Notes under the pieces: model-generated | What the model was told of the DNA's origin: nothing | Databases searched by the model: none | The model's input: the letters and a program-made list of their open reading frames with translations, nothing else | Translations under genes and position numbers: made by a program | NCBI GenBank assembly: GCA_963784805.1 | Contig: CAWASR010000008.1 | Location: forward strand, 310,001 to 374,000 | Length of the DNA stretch: 64,000 nt | Reading direction: 5' to 3' | Origin: Roseiarcus sp963784805 | GTDB lineage: Bacteria; Pseudomonadota; Alphaproteobacteria; Rhizobiales; Beijerinckiaceae | Shown: piece by piece, positions 56,770 through 64,000 of the stretch | How positions within the stretch are numbered: position 1 is the first letter of the stretch | Layout: the number at the start of each line of letters is the position of its first letter

Positions 56770-57744
56770 CTACTTGGCCGCGCGGAGCTTTGGCGGCTCG
56801 GCCGCGGCGGCCTCCACCTCGGCCGGGCGTCCGGTCGGGCCGGCGGAAAAGCGCGCGATCAGCCACGAGCGGAAGAGCGCGACCGCCTCGTTGCTGAGGT
56901 CCTCGGGGTGGGTCGTCAGGTAATAGCCGTAGCCTTCGTCGAGCCACAGGTCGAACGGGCGCACCAGTCGCCCGGCCTTGATCTCCTCATGAAAGAGCAG
57001 GGGATCGAGAAGCGCCAGCCCGTCTCCCATCATCGCGTATTGCGCCGCCAGCTGCTGGGTGTCGAACACCAGGCCGCGATCGACGGCGATGTCCGGCCGT
57101 CCGATCGAGCGCACGAACATCTCCCAGAAAAAATGCCGTTGCCGGCCCTCGATCTTGAGGTGCAGCAGATCGTTGGCGGCGATGAAGCGGGCCGGGTCGA
57201 CGGCGTCGTGGGATTCGATCAGCCTCGGGCTGCAAAACAGCGTCGAGCGCACCATCCACAGGAGATCGTGAATCGCGTCGGTGACGCGCGGCTCCGAATA
57301 GACGATGGCGATGTCGATGTCGCCGTCGACGTCCGGCCCGGTCGTCGGCTTGGACACGATTTCGAGCGAGATGCCGGCATTCTCGGCTCTGAAGTCACGC
57401 AGGATCGGGATCGCCAGCCGATGCGCGAACGAGGTCGGCAGCGCCACCTTCAGCACCCGCTTGGGCCGCCCCTTTTCCTTGATGACCTCGCCGAGCGCCT
57501 GATCGATGCGGTCGAAGGATTTCGACACAACGGGCAGAATATGCCGCCCCGCTTCGGTCAGCACCAATTGCTGCGGGCGCCGCTCGAACAGCGCCACGCC
57601 GAGAAAATTCTCCAGGACGATCACATGACGGCTGACCGCGCTCTGCGCGACCGTCAGGCTGTTGGCGGCGGCGGTGAAACTGAGATGCTGTCCAGCCGCC
57701 TCGAACGCCCTGAGCGCGTTCAGCGGCAACCACTTGCGATCCAT
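56770..57744 (-). CDS. LysR-family transcriptional regulator (GcvA-like)
   Basis: GGAGGG precedes the ATG; 324 residues. The N-terminal winged helix reads LPLNALRAFEAAGQHLSFTA, then VAQSAVSRHVIVLENFLGVA. The effector domain has KVALPTSFAHRLAIP and DIDIAIVYSE, with an Ala/Pro-rich tail after residue 300. It is the GcvA-like subgroup. It lies 165 bp upstream of the MttB-like gene on the same strand, so it is a candidate regulator of that operon. Confidence 0.9.
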   Translation of the reverse strand: MDRKWLPLNALRAFEAAGQHLSFTAAANSLTVAQSAVSRHVIVLENFLGVALFERRPQQLVLTEAGRHILPVVSKSFDRIDQALGEVIKEKGRPKRVLKVALPTSFAHRLAIPILRDFRAENAGISLEIVSKPTTGPDVDGDIDIAIVYSEPRVTDAIHDLLWMVRSTLFCSPRLIESHDAVDPARFIAANDLLHLKIEGRQRHFFWEMFVRSIGRPDIAVDRGLVFDTQQLAAQYAMMGDGLALLDPLLFHEEIKAGRLVRPFDLWLDEGYGYYLTTHPEDLSNEAVALFRSWLIARFSAGPTGRPAEVEAAAAEPPKLRAAK

Positions 57745-58185
57745 CCACCCTCCCCGCGGCCCGCATAGGCGTTCACGACATTCGTCGTATCGGCGGGCGC
57801 GTCGAGAATCGGTTCATATCCCATTCCGGCCCGGTCGTAAAATATGATCACGCCGGCGGAATCGAAATTGGCGGACGACGCCGTTGGGTAATGGTCGAGG
57901 CCGGCGCTCTCTGGCGGAGCGCAAGAAAATCCGGCCGCGCCGGGAGCGTCAGTGTTTGAGCTGCGCCGCGAACTCCTCGAGCTCGGCGCTGGCCGCTGCA
58001 GTGGCGCGCCTTGCCTTGCGATAGGCGCGCGCAAGCGTCTCGCCGTCGATCTCGAACATGCTCGCCAGTCGGCGCAGCGTGTGCAGATCGACGCCTTCCG
58101 GGGATGCGCAAGTCCTCTCGCCCTTCCCACGCCACGCCGTCCGCGCTAAGGGAGGCGCCGCTTTTTCCACCCCTTGCCCGGTTCC
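57745..58185. other. Region between the LysR gene and prfC
   Basis: No gene is firmly supported. A minus-strand frame ending at 57949 has a helical C-terminus (MFEIDGETLARAYRKARRAT and onward, 36 residues from an ATG at 58059) but no ribosome site; the reading frame continues antisense into prfC. It may be a small gene or a remnant. Confidence 0.35.
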
Positions 58186-59766
58186 ATGCCCGAAACGAAC
58201 CCTGTCGCGCGCCGGCGCACGTTCGCGATCATTTCGCATCCGGACGCCGGCAAGACGACGCTGACCGAGAAGATCCTGCTGTTCGGCGGGGCGATCCAGC
58301 TCGCGGGCGAGGTGCGCGCCAAGGCGAACCGGCGCAAGACGCGCTCGGACTGGATGGGGATCGAGCGCGAGCGCGGCATTTCGGTCGTCACCTCGGTGAT
58401 GACCTTCGAATATGCGGACTGCGTCTTCAACCTGCTCGACACCCCCGGCCACGAGGACTTCTCGGAAGACACCTACCGCACGCTGACCGCCGTCGACTCG
58501 GCGGTGATGGTGATCGACGCCGCCAAGGGCATCGAGGCGCGCACGCGCAAATTGTTCGAGGTCTGCCGGCTGCGCGACATTCCCATCGTCACCTTCATCA
58601 ACAAGATGGACCGCGAGACGCGCGATCCGTTCGACCTCCTCGACGAGATTGAAAAGACGCTGGCGCTCGACGTCGCTCCCCTCAACTGGACGATCGGCCG
58701 CGGCCGCTCGCTCGCCGGCGCCTACGACATCCGCCGCAAGCGCCTGCGGACGCTGGGCGAGGGCGGCGAAGAGACCGCGGTCTCAGGCCCCGACGATCCG
58801 CGCGTCGCCGCTCTATTGCCCGAACACGAGCGCGCCCAGGCGCTGGACGAACTTAATCTCGCGATCGAGGGCTTGAAGCGCTTCGACAAGCAGGCCTTTC
58901 TCGAAGGCCATTTGACTCCGGTTCTGTTCGGCAGCGCGCTGAAGGATTTCGGGGTCAAGGACCTGATCGACGCGCTGGCGGAATTCGCGCCCTCGCCCCG
59001 CGCGCAGGCCGCATCGACCCGCATCGTGACGGCGGACGAACCGAAAATGACCGGCTTCGTATTCAAGATCCAGGCCAACATGGATCCCAACCACCGCGAC
59101 CGCATCGCCTTCATGCGCGTCTGCTCAGGGCGGCTTCGGCGCGGCATGCGGGCGAAGCTGGTGCGGACCGGCAAGCCGGTCACGCTGTCGGCGCCGCAGT
59201 TCTTCTTCGCTCAGGACCGCTCGCTGGCGGAGGAGGCGTTCGCCGGCGACGTGGTCGGCATTCCCAATCACGGACTCTTGCGGATCGGCGACACCTTGAG
59301 CGAGGGCGAGGAGATCGTCTTTCGCGGCGTGCCGAGCTTCGCGCCCGAGATCCTGCGCCGGGTCAAGCTCGCCGACGCGATGAAGGCCAAGAAGCTGCGC
59401 GAGGCGTTGCAGCAGATGGCGGAGGAGGGGGTGGTGCAGGTGTTCCTGCCCCATGACGGCGCGGCGGCGATCGTCGGCGTCGTCGGCGCGCTGCAGCTCG
59501 ATGTGCTCGTCGAACGGCTCGAGGCCGAATACGGTCTGCCCGTTTCCTTCGAGACGAGCCGCTTCGAGGTCTGCCGCTGGGTGTCGTCGGCCGACAGGGC
59601 GGAGCTGGAGAAGTTCCTGGCGTCCTACCCGTCCTCGCTCGCTTCCGACCTCGACGGCGCGCCGGTGTTCCTGGCCTCGAGCGCGTTCAACCTGCGCTAC
59701 GAGCAGGAGCGCTGGCCCAGAATCGCGTTCGCCGACGTGAAGGACTATCAGAAGGCGGCGGCCTGA
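58186..59766 (+). CDS. prfC: Peptide chain release factor 3
   Basis: The ATG at 58186 gives 526 residues, standard for RF3. GTPase motifs are ISHPDAGKTTLTEKIL (G1), DTPGHEDFSEDTYRTL (G3) and FINKMDRE (G4), with RTRSDWM-like NRRKTRSDWMGIERERGISV (switch). The C-terminus has QVFLPHDGAAAIVGVVGALQ and FETSRFEVCRWV. RF3 removes RF1/RF2 from the ribosome after termination. An in-frame TTG at 58174 is a less likely start. Confidence 0.96.
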   Translation: MPETNPVARRRTFAIISHPDAGKTTLTEKILLFGGAIQLAGEVRAKANRRKTRSDWMGIERERGISVVTSVMTFEYADCVFNLLDTPGHEDFSEDTYRTLTAVDSAVMVIDAAKGIEARTRKLFEVCRLRDIPIVTFINKMDRETRDPFDLLDEIEKTLALDVAPLNWTIGRGRSLAGAYDIRRKRLRTLGEGGEETAVSGPDDPRVAALLPEHERAQALDELNLAIEGLKRFDKQAFLEGHLTPVLFGSALKDFGVKDLIDALAEFAPSPRAQAASTRIVTADEPKMTGFVFKIQANMDPNHRDRIAFMRVCSGRLRRGMRAKLVRTGKPVTLSAPQFFFAQDRSLAEEAFAGDVVGIPNHGLLRIGDTLSEGEEIVFRGVPSFAPEILRRVKLADAMKAKKLREALQQMAEEGVVQVFLPHDGAAAIVGVVGALQLDVLVERLEAEYGLPVSFETSRFEVCRWVSSADRAELEKFLASYPSSLASDLDGAPVFLASSAFNLRYEQERWPRIAFADVKDYQKAAA

Positions 59767-59791
59767 GGTCGAGCGGCGCCGGGCGGGGCCT

Positions 59792-60895
59792 TCAGAGCTT
59801 GGCGACGACGGCCAGCTTTCTGATCTCGCCGCTCTCATAGGCGCGCAGGAAGGCGTCGTAGTTCTTGAACGACACGCATCCGTTGGAATCGCCGTTCGGG
59901 CCCAGCATGTAGGAATGGGCGAGCAGCCCCGCCCGGCCGAACAGCGGCTTGTCGCCGATGGGGGTCATGCGCAGCGCCTGCACCCCGTGGAACAACGCCT
60001 CCCGCGGCCGCAGTTCATAGACACTGGGCGGCGTCGCCCCGCGCATGCGTTCGTTGACGTAACGGGGATCGTCGAGCCGGTCGCCGTAGCCGGAATGGGC
60101 TTCCAGCCGGGTCCCGTCGGGCAGGTAGACGGTGCGGGCCGAGATGTCATAGACGGCGGTATAGCGGTCGTAGCCGGCGATCGGAGCGGAGAAGCCGAAC
60201 CTTGTGTTGCTGGCGCCGCGGACGTCCGGCGCCGCGCTGGCGACGCGGCCTTCCCGCGCCCGGCCGGCGACGGCGGGTCCGGAATGGCTCCCGAACCCGA
60301 ACAGCTTCTGGAAAATATTGCGGTTGTCGGCCGGAGCGGCGGTGGCGACGGTCCTGGCGGTCCGCTGCGCCCAATGGCGCGCCGGCGCGGGCGTCGCGGG
60401 CCTCGCGGGCGCGGCGAGCTCGGCTGGACGAGCGGGCGGCAACGGCGCGATGTCGGCGATTTCGGGAGCCTCGCGCGCCGGCGGCAGGGGCGCGGCCTCC
60501 GGCGTCAGGAGCGCCTCCGGCGGAGCGGGCGGGGGGGCCTTCGGCTCAGCGAGCGCGAGGGAAGGCGCTGGCGTGAACGGTTCGAGCTTCGGCAGCGCTA
60601 AGGCGTCCGGCGGCGGCGCGGCGGACCCCATCTCGGCGACAAAACTCGGGTCGATGACGATAACGCCGTAGGGATTGGCGGCGACCTCGGCCGCCGGCGC
60701 GGCTGCGGGGGCCGGGGCCGATCGGGCGACGACCGGCGCGGGAGCAGCGGCCTGGCGCAGGTGCAGGGCCCATACGCCGACGCACCCGACGAGCGCGAGG
60801 GCGATCGCGCCGGGAACGACCTGCAATAGCGCCTGATGCGGATCACGGCCGCCGTCGAACGAAACATGGTCGAATGTCGCGTCAGTCCCCAGCAT
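59792..60895 (-). CDS. DUF2778 (Tlde1-like) protein with membrane anchor and Pro/Ala-rich linker
   Basis: The 367-residue protein has one membrane helix (VPGAIALALVGCVGVWAL, about 28-45). A Pro/Ala-rich linker of some 150 residues follows, then the DUF2778 domain: YDISARTVYLPDGTRLEAHS, MRGATPPSVYELRPRE, and the active-site region HSYMLGPNGDSNGCVSFKNY with His327 and Cys340. The domain resembles L,D-transpeptidases; related Tlde1 toxins act on peptidoglycan. Multiple paralogs without type VI secretion are common in this order, so a housekeeping periplasmic role is equally likely. No immunity-like gene is adjacent. Confidence 0.82.
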   Translation of the reverse strand: MLGTDATFDHVSFDGGRDPHQALLQVVPGAIALALVGCVGVWALHLRQAAAPAPVVARSAPAPAAAPAAEVAANPYGVIVIDPSFVAEMGSAAPPPDALALPKLEPFTPAPSLALAEPKAPPPAPPEALLTPEAAPLPPAREAPEIADIAPLPPARPAELAAPARPATPAPARHWAQRTARTVATAAPADNRNIFQKLFGFGSHSGPAVAGRAREGRVASAAPDVRGASNTRFGFSAPIAGYDRYTAVYDISARTVYLPDGTRLEAHSGYGDRLDDPRYVNERMRGATPPSVYELRPREALFHGVQALRMTPIGDKPLFGRAGLLAHSYMLGPNGDSNGCVSFKNYDAFLRAYESGEIRKLAVVAKL

Positions 60896-61387
60896 CCTAC
60901 GCCTTACGCTTAATGACTCACGAATGGAGTCAAATTAGCGGGTTTGGGTTTAGCCTTTCTTAACGCAGGCCGCGGCGCAGGCGCAAGGGCGACCCCGGCG
61001 CCGTCCACGCCTTCGCCGTAACGCAGCGTCCCCTGCGCTGGCCGGTCTCGCCGCGGAGAGTGCGGAAATATGCTCGTGGCGCCGGAATCCTGACCCATGC
61101 CAAGCGAAATATTTCGCGCCGTCCCCCTGCGAGTCGGCGAAAAGCCATGACTTTCGCGACGCCGGTTCGAGGATCGCGCGCCCTCGCCCCGACATTCCGG
61201 TCCGCGGGCGCCGGCCTCGCGACCGTCCGCGCCGCCAAGGATACGGCGCTGGACGCCGGGCGAGCGGTTGCTAAGGTCAAACCGAACGCGCCGTTCCTCG
61301 CCCGGCAGGGGGACCCGGCGCATGATCGGCACGACGACCGCCCCGGCCGGCATTCGCCGCGGCGGCCCTTGGCAGGGAGAGCGCCCG
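60896..61387. other. Gene-free stretch between the DUF2778 and RraA-family genes
   Basis: The divergent promoters must lie here, and AT-richer sequence (TTAATGACTCACG, GTTTAGCCTTTCTTAA) is near the DUF2778 start. Open frames on the right (from 61060 and 61268) lack domains before the RraA start. Nothing else was recognised. Confidence 0.4.
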
Positions 61388-62077
61388 ATGGCCCACATGG
61401 ACGACGACGTCTTGTTCTCGAAATTGCGCAAGACGTTATTCACCGCGGTCGTCGGCGACGTCCTCGACAAGATGGGTCATCGGCGTCAGTTCCTGCCACA
61501 GGCGATCGGGCCCTTGCGGGCCGACATGAAGATCGTCGGCCGCGCCATGCCCGTGCTCGAGGCGGACGTGTTCGACGAGGCCTCGAGCGCGACCCATAGC
61601 CCGCTCGGGGCGCGCCCGTTCGGGCTGATGCTGGAGGCGCTCGACGACCTCAAGCGGGACGAGGTCTACGTCGCCACCGGCGGGTCGTTCCAATATGCGC
61701 TTTGGGGCGAATTGATGTCGACCCGCGCGTCGCATCTCAGGGCCGCGGGCGCCGTGCTCAACGGTTTCGTTCGCGATGCGGCGGGGATCGAGGCGCTGAA
61801 TTTCCCTACCTTCTGCCGCGGCGTCTACGCACAAGACCAGGGCCCGCGCGGCAAGGTCATCGACTTCCGCACCGCAATCGAGATCGAGGGCGTCCGTATC
61901 GCGCCCGGCGATCTCATCTTCGGCGACCGCGAAGGGGTCTTGGTCATCCCCTCCGCCGCCGAGCAGGAGGCTGTCGCGGCCGCGCTCGAAAAGGCTTTGG
62001 CGGAGAACACGGTCGCCATCGCGATCCGCGCCGGCATGAGCGCGCGCGAGGCCTTCGCCACGTTCGGCGTTCTGTGA
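61388..62077 (+). CDS. RraA-family protein (HMG aldolase / RraA-like)
   Basis: AGGGAGA precedes the ATG at 61388; 229 residues. Family marks are VVGDVLDKMGHRRQFLPQAI, VGRAMPVLEAD, GGSFQYALWGELMSTRA, GAVLNGFVRDAAGIEAL with the Arg-Asp pair, and PGDLIFGDREGVLVIP. Members are 4-hydroxy-4-methyl-2-oxoglutarate or oxaloacetate-type aldolases, while a few inhibit RNase E. The presence of the metal/substrate Arg and Asp favours an enzyme. No pathway partner is adjacent. Confidence 0.88.
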   Translation: MAHMDDDVLFSKLRKTLFTAVVGDVLDKMGHRRQFLPQAIGPLRADMKIVGRAMPVLEADVFDEASSATHSPLGARPFGLMLEALDDLKRDEVYVATGGSFQYALWGELMSTRASHLRAAGAVLNGFVRDAAGIEALNFPTFCRGVYAQDQGPRGKVIDFRTAIEIEGVRIAPGDLIFGDREGVLVIPSAAEQEAVAAALEKALAENTVAIAIRAGMSAREAFATFGVL

Positions 62078-62149
62078 GCGGGTCGGCGCTTCAGATCGCA
62101 TTCGCGCCGGCGCTCGTTCTCTTCCACGATCCGTTCGCTTGGCAGCGCC

Positions 62150-63481
62150 TCACCGCCCCGCGGCGAGGCTCCGCGCCTTCTCGTAAGCCTGCTTCGTTCG
62201 CGGCGTCGGCCGGACGGCTGCGCGCTCGGCCAGAAGCGCGCGCGCCAGATTCCACTGACCCGACCGTTCGGCCGCCGCGATCAGGGTCAGGTTGACGATG
62301 TCGCGCTGGGCGTGGCTGCCGCCGATTCTGACCGCGTCATAACGGACCGGAAGGATCGCCTCGACCGCGCCGCGATAGTCGCCCGCAGCGAAGCAAAGCG
62401 CGCCGTCGATCAGCCGCCGGCCGATCTCGACCATCACCTTCCGGTTGTCGCCGGCGCCGGAGCGCTCGCAGGCGTCGAGCGAGCGGCTGAGGCGCTCGAC
62501 GTCGTCCGGGTCTTGGGAGCGCGCGGCGGCGAAGGCGCAATGCAGATCGTTGAACGCCATCAGGCAGTCGCCGACATGCGCCATCCAGGCGCGCGCGACC
62601 GGCGCCCAACGCTCGCCGACGTCGACGCCCTCGAGTTCGAGCCGCCACAGCAGCGAGGCCGCGTCGACCCGGTCGAGGGTGGCGTCGTCGGCGAGCCTCG
62701 GCGCGGCGAAGCGGTCATAGTCGGCCAGAACCTCGGGGTAGCGCTGCTGTTCGATCAGGTACAGCGCCAGATGCCAGCCGTTATGGCCGGCCATGAAATG
62801 CGCGCGCCCCCAATCGGCGCGCGAACCCTTGAGAAACGCGACCCCCTCCTCCTGGCGGCTCGCGGTCTCCATCACGTGCGCGAGCGCGTGCGTCGCCCAG
62901 GCGTCGCGGGGATTGGCGGCGAGCGCGGCGCGGCCGAACTCCTCGGCGCGGCCGAGGTCGCCGGTCTCCTCGAGCCCGAAGGCGTAGAGGCCGTGGATGA
63001 AGCTCGCGAGCGGATTGTCGCGATCCCAGGCCGGCAGAACCCGCGCCGCGCAATCGCGGATGGCGAGCGAGCGGCCGAGAAAGAAATAGGCGTCTTCCGC
63101 GAGGCGAAGCGCGAGCGCGTCGGTCGGATGGTCGGTCAGAATTTCTTCCCAGCCGAGGATCGCCTCGGACGCCATGCCTTTCGCCCAGGCTTGCGCGGCG
63201 GCGAGATGGCGCTGTTCGCGCGCCGAGGCGCCGCCGATCGCCGCTTCGGCTGCGCCGAGCGCGCTCGTCACCTCCGGATGATCGCCGCGAAAGCCGCCGA
63301 TCATGAAGAGCGCGGCGATCGCGATCGCGCCCAGCGCGAAGGCCGGATCGCGGGCGAGCGCCTGTCTAAGAATTCCGACCGGATCGCCGGTCAACCCGTA
63401 ATAGTCGGCGATCGCGCGATCGAACGCCTCGGCCGATTCGATCGAGCCGGCAAGCGGCAAGCTCTGCTGGTCCTTGGCCAT
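62150..63481 (-). CDS. Tetratricopeptide repeat protein, TTC38-like
   Basis: GAGGG precedes the ATG at 63481, giving 443 residues; an upstream in-frame ATG at 63586 adds a leader without family resemblance. Helical repeat pairs run throughout, such as RRAALAANPRDAWATHALAH-like segments (AALAANPRDAWATHALAHVM) and HFMAGHNGWHLALYLIEQQR. The order and length fit the TTC38 group of TPR proteins found in bacteria and eukaryotes. The function is unknown. It is divergent from the SDR gene with 141 bp between starts. Confidence 0.85.
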   Translation of the reverse strand: MAKDQQSLPLAGSIESAEAFDRAIADYYGLTGDPVGILRQALARDPAFALGAIAIAALFMIGGFRGDHPEVTSALGAAEAAIGGASAREQRHLAAAQAWAKGMASEAILGWEEILTDHPTDALALRLAEDAYFFLGRSLAIRDCAARVLPAWDRDNPLASFIHGLYAFGLEETGDLGRAEEFGRAALAANPRDAWATHALAHVMETASRQEEGVAFLKGSRADWGRAHFMAGHNGWHLALYLIEQQRYPEVLADYDRFAAPRLADDATLDRVDAASLLWRLELEGVDVGERWAPVARAWMAHVGDCLMAFNDLHCAFAAARSQDPDDVERLSRSLDACERSGAGDNRKVMVEIGRRLIDGALCFAAGDYRGAVEAILPVRYDAVRIGGSHAQRDIVNLTLIAAAERSGQWNLARALLAERAAVRPTPRTKQAYEKARSLAAGR

Positions 63482-63622
63482 CGCCAACGCCCTCGCGGCC
63501 AGCGGCCATGCGCGATATTGCAGGCTCGCTGCGATGGGCAGGATATCGTGGATTGATCGTTTGCGGAAACCGGCGAATTCCGGCATAGGCCCGCGAGCCG
63601 GCCTTCAGCGGCGGAAGAACCC

Positions 63623-64000
63623 ATGACCATGCAAGGCAAGACCATTGTCGCGACCGGAGCGACGTCGGGCATCGGCGAAGTCGCGGTTCTGGAACTCGCC
63701 CGAATGGGCGCCCGCATCGTCTTCATCGCCCGAGACGAGGGCCGTGCCGAGGCGACGCTTCGCAGCCTCGAGGCGATCGCGCCGAGGCTCGGCCATCGCG
63801 TGCATCTGGCCGATCTCTCGAGAATGGCCGAGACCCGGCGCGTCGGCGCCGCGATCGCGGCCGGTGAGCCGCGCATCGATGTGCTTATCAACAATGCAGG
63901 CGCAATGTTCGCTGACCGGCGCGTGACGCCAGAAGGTCTGGAGCTGACCTTCGCGCTCAATCACATGGCTTATTTCCTTCTAACCTCGGCCCTGCGCGAA
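63623..64000 (+). CDS. Short-chain dehydrogenase, N-terminal part (runs off the window)
   Basis: GGAAG precedes the ATG. The 126 codons seen begin MTMQGKTIVATGATSGIGEV with the cofactor Gly motif, then RIVFIARDEGRAEATL, HLADLSRMAETR and VLINNAGAMFADRRVTPEGL. This resembles the retinol-dehydrogenase-like SDR group. The catalytic Tyr/Lys region lies beyond the edge, so activity cannot be judged. Confidence 0.9.
   Translation, partial: MTMQGKTIVATGATSGIGEVAVLELARMGARIVFIARDEGRAEATLRSLEAIAPRLGHRVHLADLSRMAETRRVGAAIAAGEPRIDVLINNAGAMFADRRVTPEGLELTFALNHMAYFLLTSALRE

Noticed and set aside
57949..58059. Possible 36-residue minus-strand gene before prfC
   Set aside because: The helical sequence looks protein-like but there is no ribosome site and the frame is continuous with antisense of prfC; mentioned only in the region note.
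62312..63556. 414-codon plus-strand open frame opposite the TPR protein
   Set aside because: Antisense shadow with no domain, no ribosome site and low-complexity Arg/Ala content.

Overview
The window is GC-rich, densely packed bacterial DNA with overlapping ATGA junctions, AGGAGG-type ribosome sites and no tRNA or rRNA gene that I can see. Gene content (homospermidine synthase, a fused malic enzyme/phosphotransacetylase-like protein, pyruvate phosphate dikinase, PHB degradation genes, an ECF sigma/NrsF pair, a DUF2778 protein, DUF1127, an OprB porin, an MttB-like methyltransferase) suggests an alphaproteobacterium of the order Hyphomicrobiales (Rhizobiales), perhaps near the Beijerinckiaceae/Methylocystaceae. 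The taxon is an inference from gene content, not a measurement.

Layout. 0-4 kb: part of a phage- or GTA-like DNA packaging cluster on the minus strand (small and large terminase, and perhaps the start of a portal-like gene at the left edge), interrupted by a RES/Xre toxin-antitoxin pair and a small secreted protein gene. 4-18 kb: housekeeping and metabolic genes, namely dapD, a Tat-exported metallophosphoesterase, aroC, a small Lys-rich exported protein with a strong terminator, a DsbA-fold isomerase, a cytosine-deaminase-like amidohydrolase, a TPP enzyme followed by a 23-codon SEC-C-like ORF, hrcA, an HdeD-like membrane protein and ppdK. 17-26 kb: a frameshifted cytochrome P450, an NTF2-like protein, two alpha/beta hydrolases (one PcaD-like), the potassium transporter Kup, a family 25 glycosyltransferase and malic enzyme. 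27-31 kb: cobalamin-dependent methionine synthase with a candidate upstream operator, two intergenic repeats and an orphan small-terminase-like gene.

31-45 kb: an OprB porin and a minus-strand run of a CoA-disulfide/persulfide reductase with rhodanese domain, a DszB-desulfinase-like gene that has lost its 3' end and runs into a frameshifted patatin, acetoacetate decarboxylase and 3-hydroxybutyrate dehydrogenase. Intracellular PHB depolymerase lies 4 kb further on, so PHB and acetoacetate use is a local theme. A phosphoesterase gene here is flanked by degenerate direct repeats. 45-51 kb: an ECF sigma factor and its NrsF-like anti-sigma factor, divergent from a bufferin-type MNIO maturation operon (BufB, BufC, DoxX) that has no precursor gene, followed by homospermidine synthase. 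50.7-52.3 kb: a small accessory patch (66-bp repeat, Phd/VapC pair, DUF559 remnant, DUF1127 gene). 52-64 kb: mannose-1-phosphate guanylyltransferase, an MFS transporter overlapping an MttB-like methyltransferase, a LysR regulator, release factor 3, a DUF2778 protein, an RraA-family protein, a TPR protein and the start of an SDR gene cut by the window edge.

Most notable: (1) the MNIO operon without a precursor, with matched divergent sigma-F-like promoters; (2) a DszB-like protein keeping Cys/His/Arg at the desulfinase catalytic positions beside a persulfide reductase; (3) a dispersed 66-bp element with two GTTTACCGCCGC boxes 53-54 bp apart, present three times; (4) the 23-residue SEC-C-like ORF. 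Two genes are broken by one-base changes in runs of four C, so sequencing error must be excluded before they are called pseudogenes.
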